Below are positions 26,852 through 36,167 of a DNA stretch of 64,000 nt, piece after piece (positions within the stretch are counted from its first letter, which is position 1; each line of letters opens with the position of its first letter). The translations under genes were made by a program, and so were the position numbers. The DNA lies in assembly GCF_017357405.1 (NCBI RefSeq), contig NZ_CP071598.1, positions 1-64,000 on the forward strand, given 5' to 3'. The DNA is from Halomontanus rarus (GTDB lineage: Archaea > Halobacteriota > Halobacteria > Halobacteriales > Natrialbaceae). The notes below the pieces were generated by a model that was not told where the DNA came from, made no database searches, and worked only from the letters and a program-made list of their open reading frames with translations.

Positions 26852-29695
26852 ATGCAGACGATTTCACTGGCCGGACCCTGGGAGTTGCGTCTGGACCCGG
26901 ACGCGACCGACGACTCGGACGAGGCGTCGACCGACGGGACCGTCTACCTTCCGGGGACGACCGACGAGTACGGCTACGGCGAGGAAACCGACGAGCGAAC
27001 CAGAGCCCACCTCGCCCGAACGCACCGGTACGAGGGCGTCGCCCAGTATCGGCGGACCGTGACGATCCCCGACTCGTGGGAGCGAAAACGCGTCACCCTC
27101 ACTCTCGAGCGGAGCCGCGAGACCGAACTGTGGATCGACGGCGACCGAATCGGCTTGCGGGAGTGTCTGAGCACGCCCCACGTCTACGACGTCACCGACG
27201 CGGTCTCCCCCGGCGAGTGTACCGTCACCCTCCGGGTGGACAACGACGCCGAGTCGATGGACCGCGCCGGCATCGATCGCTCGCACGCGAAGACCGAGCA
27301 CACCCAGACCAACTGGAACGGCGTCGTCGGCGACCTCCGCCTCGAGGCCGCCGATCCGGTCTGGATCGAGGACGTTCGAGCGTTCCCACACGCGAGCGAA
27401 AACGCGGTGGGTCTCGAGGTTACGGTCGGCAACGTCACGGGCGCCGATCTCGAGGGGACGGTGACGACGGCGACCCGGAGCGTGAACACCGACGAGACCC
27501 ACGTCGTTGCGCCGAGCGAGCACGCCGTAACGGTCGAGGGTGGCGACGAGCGAACGACCGTCGGACTCACCTACGACCTCGGGCCGGACGCGCTCACCTG
27601 GGACGAGTTCTCGCCGGCGGTGTACGAACTGGACGTCTCACTGGCTGTGGACGGGAATGGAGCCAGTCGGGAGGACGGCTTCGGCCACGAGACCGCGACC
27701 ACGTTCGGTCTGCGGGACTTCGAGGCCGACGGCACGCAGTTCTCGATCAACGGAACGACGATCTTCCTCCGCGGTCGGACCGACTGCTGCGTGTTCCCGA
27801 AGACCGCCTACCCGCCGACGTCAACCGCGGAGTGGGTAGAGCACATGGAGGCCGCGAAGGCCTACGGCATCAACCACTACCGCTTTCACAGCTGGTGTCC
27901 GCCGGAGGCCGCCTTCGAAGCGGCCGATCGCGTCGGGATCTACATGCAACCGGAACTGTCCCAGTGGGACGCCCGCGAGTCGCTGGTCGACGACGGCGAC
28001 TACGAGTACTACCGCGGCGAGGCCGAGCGAATCCTCGACGCCTACGGGAACCACCCCTCGTTCGTCATGTTCACGCTCGGCAACGAGAATCAGGGCGACG
28101 AGGAGCGCATGAACGAACTGGTTCGCCACTGCCGGGACCGAGACGACCGCCGACTGTACGCCTACGGCGCGAACAACTTCCTCTCCTCGCCCCACCCCGG
28201 CGCGGACGACGACTTCTTCATCACCGCGAACGTCCCCAACGATCCCGACGCCAGCCACTGGGACGTCGAGCGGACGCCCATCCGCGGGACCGGCCACATC
28301 AACGACGAACCGCCGTCGACGACGACCGAGTACGGCGAGAAACTCGAGCCCTATGACCTCCCGGTCGTCGGCCACGAGATCGGCCAGTTCCAGGTCTATC
28401 CGGACTTCGACGAGAAACGCAAGTACACCGGCGTCCTCGAGGCGCGGAGCTTCGAGCGCTTCGAGCGGTCGCTGGCCGACCACTACATGGAGGGGTCCGA
28501 CACCGAGTTCCAGGAGGCCTCCGGGGCGCTCGCGATAACCTGCTACCGCGAGGAGATCGAGGCGGCGTTCCGGACGCCCGGCTTCGGCGGCTTCCAGCTC
28601 CTCGGACTCGACGACTTCCCGGGACAGGGGACCGCGCTCGTCGGCGTCCTCGACTCGTTCATGGAGTCGAAGGGCCTGATCGAGGCCCACGAGTGGCGTC
28701 GGTTCTGTTCGGCGCGGGTGCCGCTCCTCCTGTTCGATCGGTACACGTGGACCGCGAGCGAGACGTTCGAGGCCGACGCGAAACTCGCGAACTACGGCCC
28801 CGACGAGATCTCCGGGACGACGCCGGTCTGGTCGATCACCGCAGACGACGGAACCACGATCGACGCCGGCGAGCTTTCGACGCAGGACCTGCCGCAGGGC
28901 GAACTGGCCTCGCTCGGCACGCTCGAGGCGTCGCTCGCGGACGCCGACGCGCCGGCGCGACTCGAGGTCGAGTTCGCGCTCGAGTCCGAGGATGCCGGCG
29001 GTGCGGAACTGCGGACGTCGTATCCGATCTGGGTGTATCCGGACTCGGACTCGGACTCGGGTCCAGAAGCCGCCGAGTCCGCTCCCGACGCCTCGCTCGA
29101 GGACGTCGCCGTCACGAGGCGGTTCGACGAGCGCACCCGCGAACTGTTGGCCGACGGCGAGACGGTCCTCCTGCTCCCGGAATCGAGCGCGCTCCGATAC
29201 TCTCTCGAGGGGTCGTTCCAGCCGGACTTCTGGAACTACGAAATCTTCAAGCGAAACGGCAAGCCCGGAACCCTCGGCGTGCTGTTCGACTCGGACCACC
29301 CGCTGTTCGAGTCGTTCCCGACAGACGATCACGCCGACTGGCATTGGTGGCGGTTGCTGCGCCGGTCACGTCCGATCGTCCTCGACGACGCGCCCGCGGC
29401 GTTCGCGCCGACGCTCCAGGTGATCGACACCATCTACCGGAATCACAAACTCGGCGTCTACCTCGAGACGGCCGTCGGCGACGGAAAACTCGCGGTCTGC
29501 ACGCTCGATCTCTCGGACGGGGACGCGCCCGAGGTCCGCCAGTTCCGGGCCGGGCTCGCGTCCTACCTCTCCTCCGAGGAATTCGACCCGGAGCCGGCGC
29601 TTTCGACGGGCGTCCTCGACAGTTTGCTCAACGCCGGGCAGGCGGAGGAGCGAGCGTACGGCGACGACGCCGGCGCGTGGGTCGAGTACGAGTAA
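26852..29695 (+). CDS. GH2 family glycosidase, long form
   Basis: A 947-residue GH2-type enzyme, probably a beta-galactosidase or related exo-enzyme on RG-I oligomers. It begins MQTISLAGPWELRLDPD, the usual start of the jelly-roll sugar-binding domain (1 to about 165). Next come an immunoglobulin-like domain, then a TIM barrel with YGINHYRFHSWCPPEAAF, the acid/base motif FTLGNENQGD (about E412) and a probable nucleophile in VVGHEIGQFQ (about E508). From about 720 on there is an Asp/Ser linker and an extra alpha/beta domain (VLLLPESSALRYSL ... LGVLFDSDHPLFESF) like the glutaminase-like tail in some Bacteroidetes GH2 proteins. No signal peptide. ATG at 26852 is preferred to the overlapping GTG at 26849. 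The substrate is not certain from sequence. Confidence 0.85.
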   Translation: MQTISLAGPWELRLDPDATDDSDEASTDGTVYLPGTTDEYGYGEETDERTRAHLARTHRYEGVAQYRRTVTIPDSWERKRVTLTLERSRETELWIDGDRIGLRECLSTPHVYDVTDAVSPGECTVTLRVDNDAESMDRAGIDRSHAKTEHTQTNWNGVVGDLRLEAADPVWIEDVRAFPHASENAVGLEVTVGNVTGADLEGTVTTATRSVNTDETHVVAPSEHAVTVEGGDERTTVGLTYDLGPDALTWDEFSPAVYELDVSLAVDGNGASREDGFGHETATTFGLRDFEADGTQFSINGTTIFLRGRTDCCVFPKTAYPPTSTAEWVEHMEAAKAYGINHYRFHSWCPPEAAFEAADRVGIYMQPELSQWDARESLVDDGDYEYYRGEAERILDAYGNHPSFVMFTLGNENQGDEERMNELVRHCRDRDDRRLYAYGANNFLSSPHPGADDDFFITANVPNDPDASHWDVERTPIRGTGHINDEPPSTTTEYGEKLEPYDLPVVGHEIGQFQVYPDFDEKRKYTGVLEARSFERFERSLADHYMEGSDTEFQEASGALAITCYREEIEAAFRTPGFGGFQLLGLDDFPGQGTALVGVLDSFMESKGLIEAHEWRRFCSARVPLLLFDRYTWTASETFEADAKLANYGPDEISGTTPVWSITADDGTTIDAGELSTQDLPQGELASLGTLEASLADADAPARLEVEFALESEDAGGAELRTSYPIWVYPDSDSDSGPEAAESAPDASLEDVAVTRRFDERTRELLADGETVLLLPESSALRYSLEGSFQPDFWNYEIFKRNGKPGTLGVLFDSDHPLFESFPTDDHADWHWWRLLRRSRPIVLDDAPAAFAPTLQVIDTIYRNHKLGVYLETAVGDGKLAVCTLDLSDGDAPEVRQFRAGLASYLSSEEFDPEPALSTGVLDSLLNAGQAEERAYGDDAGAWVEYE

Positions 29696-30219
29696 CCTAC
29701 CGATCGCGTTCGAGCCCGAATCGAGGCCGTCTGTCACCACCGGATGGCGTCCTTTCAACTATCTAAGCCGACTACCCGTTCGTCCTCGGTCTCTCGTTCT
29801 TCGTGAGACTCGTGTCACTCGTTCGCAGCCGGTACACGCCGGATCAGCGCTAAAAACGATAGAATCTGCCGTGATCGATCGTCCGTCAATAGCGGATTCT
29901 CGATTCGACGATCGACGGTGTGCCGTCCAGTAATTACAAACGTACGGTTGTAATTCTGTATCCGACACGTACTCATCGGTTCCAACGGGCTCGGACGGTT
30001 CCACCAGTAACCTCTGGCATGACACCTCATACCGTGTGTTCGCGGGCGGCGGGTCGCTCGAGTCGTATTCGAACGACTATCTCCGCCTGTCCGATATCGC
30101 CGGACAAATTCGCTCGATCGACAGTTGACGATTACGAACGTTCGATTTCGACGGTCGGTCCGTCCGAGCGCGGATCGTTCGTCCGACAGCGCTAAGGGTC
30201 GTTCGCGACAGGATACGGT
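29696..30219. other. intergenic stretch, no gene seen
   Basis: There are 524 bases between GH2 and the dehydrogenase gene. Small open frames on both strands have mixed, non-acidic composition and no domain. No clear promoter sits at the expected distance before 30220, so the dehydrogenase start of transcription is unclear. Confidence 0.45.
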
Positions 30220-31002
30220 ATGGGCTCGAGCACCTACGACTTCACCGAGGAGACGGTTATCGTGACCGGCGGCAGTTCCGGCATCGGTCGCGCCGTCGCT
30301 CGCCGGTTCGGCGATAGCGGCGCGACGGTGATCGTCGCGGACATCGACGAGACGCCGAAGGACCCCGACGAAGACGCGCCGACTCACGAGGCGATCCGGG
30401 ACGCCGGCGGCAGGGCGACGTTCGTGGAGACGGACGTCAGCGACCCAGCCGCCCTCGAGTCGGTCGTCGAGGGCGCTCGCGAGTTCGGCGGCGTCGACGT
30501 CATGGTGAACAACGCGGGGATCTTTCGAGGCGGGCCGCTGCTCGACCTCGACGTCGAGACGTTCGACAGGGTGTACGAGACGAACGCCCGGAGCGTCTTC
30601 GTGGGCTGTCAGGCGGCCGCCGCGGACATGATCGACCGCGGAGTGGACGGCCGCATCGTCAACACCGCGTCGATCAGTTCCGAGTACGCCCAGCCCAACC
30701 ACATCGCCTACGACCCGTCGAAGGCCGCCATCATGATGCTCACTCGAGTGGCCGCTCTCGAGCTCGCCCACCACGACATTCGGGTCAACGCGGTCGCTCC
30801 GGGGTCCGTATCGACCCGGATCGGTGCCGAAGACGACGGGTCGCGCGTTCCGGACGAAGAACGGATCAGCAAGGACAATCCGATGAGACGGCGCGCACAA
30901 CCCGAGGAACTCGCCGGCTCGTACCTGTATCTGGCCAGCGACGACGCGTCGTTCGTCACCGGCCACATGCTCTACGTCGACGGCGGGCACGCGATTTACT
31001 GA
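30220..31002 (+). CDS. short-chain dehydrogenase/reductase
   Basis: A 260-residue classical SDR. The cofactor motif is VTGGSSGIGRAVA (residues 15-27), followed by an acidic ADID at the end of the second strand that favours NAD over NADP. NNAG near 94, the catalytic serine in NTASISSEY and the YDPSK motif complete the active site. The C-terminus ends in SFVTGHMLYVDGGHAIY, typical of sugar-acid and sugar SDRs such as KduD or rhamnose dehydrogenase. In this context it could oxidise L-rhamnose or a 2-keto-3-deoxy sugar acid made by the lyases; which one is not visible. Cytoplasmic; no operon partner closer than the small gene 131 bases downstream. Confidence 0.88.
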   Translation: MGSSTYDFTEETVIVTGGSSGIGRAVARRFGDSGATVIVADIDETPKDPDEDAPTHEAIRDAGGRATFVETDVSDPAALESVVEGAREFGGVDVMVNNAGIFRGGPLLDLDVETFDRVYETNARSVFVGCQAAAADMIDRGVDGRIVNTASISSEYAQPNHIAYDPSKAAIMMLTRVAALELAHHDIRVNAVAPGSVSTRIGAEDDGSRVPDEERISKDNPMRRRAQPEELAGSYLYLASDDASFVTGHMLYVDGGHAIY

Positions 31003-31104
31003 CGTCGGCGCTCGTACCGTTCCGGTCGGCGTGCTTTCGGTTCGGTTATCGTCCCGTATTCGGAAGGGCGATCGATCGCTCGAGTACCGAGTCTCGAGGA
31101 TACG

Positions 31105-31110
31105 TTTAAG
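31105..31110 (+). promoter_or_regulatory. TATA-like promoter element of small gene at 31134
   Basis: TTTAAG centred 26 bases before the ATG at 31134, fitting a leaderless transcript. Confidence 0.5.
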
Positions 31111-31133
31111 TCGCGTCCCCTCGACGTCGGAAT

Positions 31134-31496
31134 ATGAATTTCGAGCCAGCGACACCCGACGAACCGGTCGAACTGAAACAGACGATTGCCGAACGAGCGA
31201 CTGCGGGCGAGTTCACGCTGACCGACGAGTACGACTGGGTCGTCCCGATCACCGAGCCGGCACCCGGTCGGATCGCCATCGGGACGGAAATCGTCGCTCA
31301 CGTCTGGCGTGCGTGGGAGACCGAGTTACGACGCGTCGGGTTCACGTACCCGGAATTCGTGACCCTGACGACGTACTCGGCGGATCGCGTCGGCGAGTGG
31401 GCCACCGGCGAGGCGTCGTGGGACGCGGTCGTCGCCGACCTCGCCGATCGAGTCGACGAACTGGGACCGACGCTGGTGGCCGATCTCTCGCCGTAG
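31134..31496 (+). CDS. small acidic protein of unknown function
   Basis: A 120-residue soluble protein that I do not recognise. It starts MNFEPATPDEPVELKQT and has segments such as DEYDWVVPITEPAPGRIAIG and HVWRAWETELRRVGFTYPEFVTL. The acidic composition, a good start codon and a promoter at the right distance support a genuine gene. No cysteine cluster, signal or membrane segment. It lies at the end of a forward-strand run before the convergent PL26 gene, and a link to carbohydrate use is not shown. Confidence 0.7.
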   Translation: MNFEPATPDEPVELKQTIAERATAGEFTLTDEYDWVVPITEPAPGRIAIGTEIVAHVWRAWETELRRVGFTYPEFVTLTTYSADRVGEWATGEASWDAVVADLADRVDELGPTLVADLSP

Positions 31497-31623
31497 TTCG
31501 ACGCTGCATCGATTTTAGGCCGCACCCCTGGTGTGGCTCGATCCGCTCTCGTCGCTTGGTCAATTGCACAGACGAGCGACGGCGATCCGCGTGTCGGGGT
31601 GGCGCCGCGAGGTCGAAATCCGA

Positions 31624-34158
31624 CTACCGATCGTCCGCGTCGATCCCCTCACCGTCGGGATCAGCGTCCAGGTCCAGGGCCGCGAACGCGTAGGGCGCCT
31701 TCCGACCGAAGGCTGCGAGCGAACACGGCGGACTGCCGACGCCGTCCACGCAAAGGATGAGATCCTCGTCCCACGGCGCCGGCTCGAGCGTGATCTCGCG
31801 TTCGTCGAGCGCCTCCTCGAGCGCCTCACGGTGGTCTTCGCCGCCGGTCTCGCGGTAGGCGAAGGCGTGCAGCGGCATCGACCGCAACAGGAGATTGTGC
31901 CCGCGGCCCGCGTTGTCGCCGGTGGCCGCTCGCTCCTCGTAGGGGAGGAGCTGGTAGTCGGCGTACGACAGCATCGCCTCGGACAGCTCCGGGAAGTCCC
32001 CCGAATCGGCGAGCTCCGTCAGCAGGTGGAGGCCGCCGAACTGGAGGAACATGTTGCTCGAGAGTCCGTCTTCCCCCACGGGTTCGCCCTCGCCGGTCGA
32101 GAGGTCGACTCGAGCGCGGTTGTAGGGGAGCCCCTTCGGATGGAGGTCACAGTAGATGTTCTCCACGAGGTTTCTGACGAGCGTTTCGTACTTCTCGTCG
32201 CCGGTCATCTCCCACGCGACGTAGTAGGCGTACAGCGCCGCGGTGACGTCAGTTCGGACGTACATCTCCTCGTCGAATCCCATCCAGGTGCGTCCCCGCT
32301 CGCGCTGCATGGTCTGATACCGTCGCACCGCGAGTTCGATGACGTCACGGCTGCGCTCGTCGCCGGTGAGGTAGTAGTGGATCCGTCGCCCGCCCGGCAT
32401 ACTGACGCGGATCTCCCGATCGCCGTCGCTCCAGTGCTGGACGCCGTGTCGCGACCCGAACCCCCACCACGGACCGACGTGGAGCACGTCGACGTCGGTG
32501 GTGTGCCGGGCCATCGCCTCGGCGAACCGGAACGCGTCGTACCGGCCGGTTCGAAGGAACGTGTACCAGAGCCACTGGTCCGGCTGGAACTCGGTGTTGA
32601 GCCAGCCGTGGCCGCCCCGGTCGTTGCCCCACTGGTGGGTCTCGTGGTCGTACGACCGGATCACGTCGCCGTAGTCGAACATTCCGTACCAGCCCCGTCG
32701 ATCCTGCTCCTGGAGCATGTAGTCCAGCCCCTGTTCGAACCACTCCTCCTGTTTCTCGTATTCCGACGGGGCCGTCGCGGCGTAGGTTCCGAGCACTTCG
32801 GTCTCCGCGTACCGTTCGGGTGCGACCGCGATCTGGGGCCGGTCGTCGAAGGCTCGAGCGCGCTCGGACAGTTCTCGATCGTCGACGTCTCCGGCGTGAA
32901 ACGACAACTGGAGATCGTGCGTCTTCGAGATGCCGTGGGCGTCCATCGTCGGTATTCGCGGCGAGTTCTGGCGACACGGCGTTCCGGGGCTCTCGTAGAG
33001 CTGTCCGTACGCGGTGTCAGAATACCACTCGAGGTCGAGCGGATCGCTCGAGTCGGGCCACAGAAACGCCGTCACCTCGCCGGCGTCGGCGTCCATGCGC
33101 AGGGACGTCGGCGCGTTCTGCCAGGCGTCGCGGACGGCGACCGCGAGGCCGCCTGCGTCGTTCGAGAGGTCGACCCACCCCTCGCTCTTGTCGTTTCGCT
33201 CGATCGTGACCGGCGGCGCCTCGGGATCGACGCGTTTTTCGAACCGATAGCTCGTGGGCGTCTCCTGTACGAGTTCGCCCGTCGACCACGCCATCTCCCA
33301 GTCGTCGCGCCGGTCTGCGGCGCTTCGGGTCGCCGGCGGGACGGAGCCGCCGTATCCGTAGGTCGGCGGCGAGTCGACGGCGACCGGGACCCGAACCCCC
33401 AGCGAGCGGATCAGGTCCCGCTTCGGGTCGCCGTCGTAGACGAAGGTGTGGCTCACGCGAACCGCACGCTCGCCGGCGAACGCGGACAGCCGAACGGTGT
33501 AGGGAGCGAACGTCGATCCATCCGCCGCGACGTGCGTCCCCGTGATCTTCACGGTCGCCCGGCACGGCCCGTCCTCCTCGACCTCGACCGTCCGGTAGGT
33601 CCCCGCGTCGCGGTCCGTATAGCGAGTCGACCGCTCCCCGTCGGCGTCCGCCTTCGAACTCGAGACCCCGCTCTCGTCGTCCGCCCGTTCTTCGACGTCG
33701 ACGAACAGCTCCGGGAGGTCGTCCGGCTGGAGCAACTCGCGACCGTCGAGGACGACCGACTCGAGGAGCGCGGACGTCTCGAGCGGGATGCGAAACGTCA
33801 TCGCGCCGGTGTCGACGACGATGGCGTCGTCGGTCCGGTCGGCGGTCACCGCCGCTCCGGACGGTGTGGCGCTCTCGCGAACGAGTCGTAGCCCCGCTTC
33901 CTCGTCGCCGACGACTTCACAGCGGGTGATCACGAGCAACCACTTCACGGAGTCGTCCGGCCAGTACGCCAGTACCCGCGTCTGAATTGGGTGGACGCTG
34001 CCGTCGTCGGTTCGAACAGAAAGGTTCGCGGCGTCGTCCACCGCGAGCTCGCTGCGGTGAAACGGGACGCCGCCGACGGCCCACTCGTCGTCGCGGGTGA
34101 ACTCGTGAGGCCACAGTACGCGCAACGCTACCGACGAATCTGATCCGGACGCGCTCAT
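31624..34158 (-). CDS. PL26-type exo-rhamnogalacturonan lyase
   Basis: An 844-residue protein matching the Penicillium PcRGLX family (PL26) and, as I recall, B. subtilis YetA in length and layout. It removes unsaturated disaccharide units from the end of RG-I by beta-elimination. The N-terminal beta domain (about 1-90, LRVLWPHEFTRDDEWAVGGVPF) and beta-sandwich (about 90-420) precede an alpha-barrel (about 440-800) with GWYGMFDYGDVIRSYDHETH, QWGNDRGGHGWLNTEF and HVGPWWGFGSRHGVQHWSDG, rich in His, Arg and Trp as expected for the catalytic cleft. No signal peptide, so intracellular. The ATG at 34158 (MSASGSDSSVALRV) is preferred. It probably follows GUS and GH78 in a reverse-strand group, though each has its own upstream spacer. 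Confidence 0.82.
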   Translation of the reverse strand: MSASGSDSSVALRVLWPHEFTRDDEWAVGGVPFHRSELAVDDAANLSVRTDDGSVHPIQTRVLAYWPDDSVKWLLVITRCEVVGDEEAGLRLVRESATPSGAAVTADRTDDAIVVDTGAMTFRIPLETSALLESVVLDGRELLQPDDLPELFVDVEERADDESGVSSSKADADGERSTRYTDRDAGTYRTVEVEEDGPCRATVKITGTHVAADGSTFAPYTVRLSAFAGERAVRVSHTFVYDGDPKRDLIRSLGVRVPVAVDSPPTYGYGGSVPPATRSAADRRDDWEMAWSTGELVQETPTSYRFEKRVDPEAPPVTIERNDKSEGWVDLSNDAGGLAVAVRDAWQNAPTSLRMDADAGEVTAFLWPDSSDPLDLEWYSDTAYGQLYESPGTPCRQNSPRIPTMDAHGISKTHDLQLSFHAGDVDDRELSERARAFDDRPQIAVAPERYAETEVLGTYAATAPSEYEKQEEWFEQGLDYMLQEQDRRGWYGMFDYGDVIRSYDHETHQWGNDRGGHGWLNTEFQPDQWLWYTFLRTGRYDAFRFAEAMARHTTDVDVLHVGPWWGFGSRHGVQHWSDGDREIRVSMPGGRRIHYYLTGDERSRDVIELAVRRYQTMQRERGRTWMGFDEEMYVRTDVTAALYAYYVAWEMTGDEKYETLVRNLVENIYCDLHPKGLPYNRARVDLSTGEGEPVGEDGLSSNMFLQFGGLHLLTELADSGDFPELSEAMLSYADYQLLPYEERAATGDNAGRGHNLLLRSMPLHAFAYRETGGEDHREALEEALDEREITLEPAPWDEDLILCVDGVGSPPCSLAAFGRKAPYAFAALDLDADPDGEGIDADDR

Positions 34159-34317
34159 ATAGTCGTCTCCCAAGAGCGTGCCGGGAGGGATAAAGGTACG
34201 GACGGCGGTTATCGACGCTCGACGCTCGTTCGGAACTCGATCGGCGACCGACCGTAGCCACTGAACGTCACCGCACCTCTCGCGATCGAACGATGGAGAT
34301 TCACATCCGATTCACGC

Positions 34318-36075
34318 TCACGCGTCCGTCTCCGCGTCCGACAGCAGCCGTCTGACGGTTCCGTAGGCCGCCTTCGGTCGGCGGTACTCCCCGACGATCC
34401 CCTTGTTGTTCTTCGACTTGGGCCGCCCCATCGGATCGCGACTCGTCCGCGTATCGCAGAACTGCCAGACGGTGAACCCCGCCAGGTCGTCGTCGGCCAG
34501 CAACACCGGAAGCACCGTCTCGAAGAACTCCGTCTGGTAGGTCTCGCTCCACTTGCCCCGCTCCCAGGTCCGTTCGCCTTCGACCGCCCCGGCGCCGAAC
34601 TCCGAGACGACGATCGGCATCTCGTGGTCGGCTTTCACCCGCTCGAGGAAGCCGGTCCACTGGTCGGCCGTCACCCGCTCGTCGGTGTACCACCCGTAGT
34701 AGCCGTTGACGCAGGCGAAGTCGCAGTGCTCGAGACAGCGGTCCTCGCCCCGGTCGACCCACTCGTTGTACGACGCGAGCGTCACGAGTCGGGAGTCGTC
34801 GGCGTCGCGGGCCGTTGTGGCCAGTCGTTCGGTCGCTTCCGCGACCCCCTCCTGTTCGTTGGCGCACTCGTTCGTGAGGCTCCAGGCGAACACCGACGGG
34901 TGGTGGCGGTCGCGCGAAATCATCTCCTCGAGGGTCCTGACGCCCCGATCGAGCAGGTCCTCGCGGGCGAAGTCCTCGGCGTCGAAGTGCCAGTAGGGGA
35001 TCTCCTCGATGACGAGCACGCCGGCCTCGTCGCAGAGGTCGAGAAATCGGGGGTGATTGGGGTAGTGGGACGCCCGAACGCAGTTCATCCCCGCCTCCCG
35101 AATCCGCGCGAGGTCCTCTCGCATGACTCGGAGCGGCTGGGCGGCCCCCCACTCTGGATGATCCTCGTGGCGGTTGACTCCGCGGAGGTCGACCGGCTCG
35201 CCGTTGAGCAGGACGTCGCGGCCGTCGACGGCGAGTTCGCGGAACCCGATTCGATCGCGTCGGTCGTCGACCACCTCGCCGTCGGCCTCGAGCGCCACGT
35301 GGACGTCGGACAGCGTGGGCTCCTCGAGCGTCCAGCGCTCGACCGACGGCACGTCGAACTCGAGGCCGTACGTCTCCCCGCCGGCGGGCACCGTCACCGT
35401 CTCGCGAGCGGTCGTCTCGCCGACGGTCACCGCGACGGTTCGTTCGGCGTCGCCAGCGAGGTTCGCGACCTCGACGTCCGCCCGAATCCGCGCCGTCTCC
35501 TCTGGGTCCCCGCCGTCCCCGCTCGATCCACCCTTACCCGCCCCGTCACCGTTCGAGTCGTCCGCCTCGAGGTCGTACCGGAGGTCGAACTCCTCGACGA
35601 AGGTGTTCGGCACGGTCTCGAGGACCACCTCTCGCGTGATCCCGCCGTAGTCGAACCAGTCGGTTTCGGGGAGCGGAATCGTCGTCTCCGAGCGGCCGTT
35701 TACCGCGCGGACGACGAGTTCGTGCTCGCCGGCAGCGAGGTCCTCGGCGACGAACTCGAAGGGCGTGTAGCCGCCCGAGTGCTCGACCTGCTCCTCGCCG
35801 TCGAGGTAGACGGTCGCCTCGTGGGAGACGGCCAGAAACCGGACGCGGACGGATTCGGATTCCGGGAGCGAAAACGTTCTCCGGTACCACGCCGGTCCGT
35901 GGTGGTCGTAGTACTCCGGCAGCGCGTTCCACGCGCAGGGAACCGGGACGGTGTCGGCGTCCGCCGGGAACGCGCCCGGCATCGAGTCCTCGTCCGTCGG
36001 CTCGGTCGTGAACTCCCACGTCCCGTCGAGCGTCCGCTGTCGTCGCGTCGTCGTCGTCTCGAATCGCCGGTGCAT
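34318..36075 (-). CDS. GH2 beta-glucuronidase
   Basis: A 585-residue GH2 enzyme with the standard three domains: jelly roll (1 to about 155, LDGTWEFTTEP), immunoglobulin-like (about 155-275, with a Gly/Asp-rich insertion near 172-190) and TIM barrel. The acid/base is E403 in SLTNECANE, the nucleophile is E492 in VVSEFGAGA. Near the end, residues N556 and K558 in KSKNNKGIVGEYRRPK form the NxK motif that in beta-glucuronidases contacts the uronate carboxylate. I therefore call it a beta-glucuronidase rather than a galactosidase. Cytoplasmic. It lies 92 bases downstream of GH78 and 159 bases upstream of PL26 on the same strand, so the three may share expression. Terminal glucuronate occurs on RG-I galactans and in ulvan-like polymers. 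Confidence 0.88.
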   Translation of the reverse strand: MHRRFETTTTRRQRTLDGTWEFTTEPTDEDSMPGAFPADADTVPVPCAWNALPEYYDHHGPAWYRRTFSLPESESVRVRFLAVSHEATVYLDGEEQVEHSGGYTPFEFVAEDLAAGEHELVVRAVNGRSETTIPLPETDWFDYGGITREVVLETVPNTFVEEFDLRYDLEADDSNGDGAGKGGSSGDGGDPEETARIRADVEVANLAGDAERTVAVTVGETTARETVTVPAGGETYGLEFDVPSVERWTLEEPTLSDVHVALEADGEVVDDRRDRIGFRELAVDGRDVLLNGEPVDLRGVNRHEDHPEWGAAQPLRVMREDLARIREAGMNCVRASHYPNHPRFLDLCDEAGVLVIEEIPYWHFDAEDFAREDLLDRGVRTLEEMISRDRHHPSVFAWSLTNECANEQEGVAEATERLATTARDADDSRLVTLASYNEWVDRGEDRCLEHCDFACVNGYYGWYTDERVTADQWTGFLERVKADHEMPIVVSEFGAGAVEGERTWERGKWSETYQTEFFETVLPVLLADDDLAGFTVWQFCDTRTSRDPMGRPKSKNNKGIVGEYRRPKAAYGTVRRLLSDAETDA

Positions 36076-36098
36076 ACCCCCTAAGACCGCACCGAGGA

Positions 36099-36106
36099 CA
36101 AAAAGG
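36099..36106 (-). promoter_or_regulatory. AT-rich promoter element of beta-glucuronidase gene
   Basis: CAAAAAGG on the forward strand (CCTTTTTG with the gene) is centred 27 bases before the ATG at 36075 in an otherwise GC-rich spacer, a plausible TATA-like element. Confidence 0.45.
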
Positions 36107-36167
36107 TGCGGGTCGGTTCGTCGCCGATCTCCCCCCTACTCGTTCACATGAACACGGACGCTCACAG

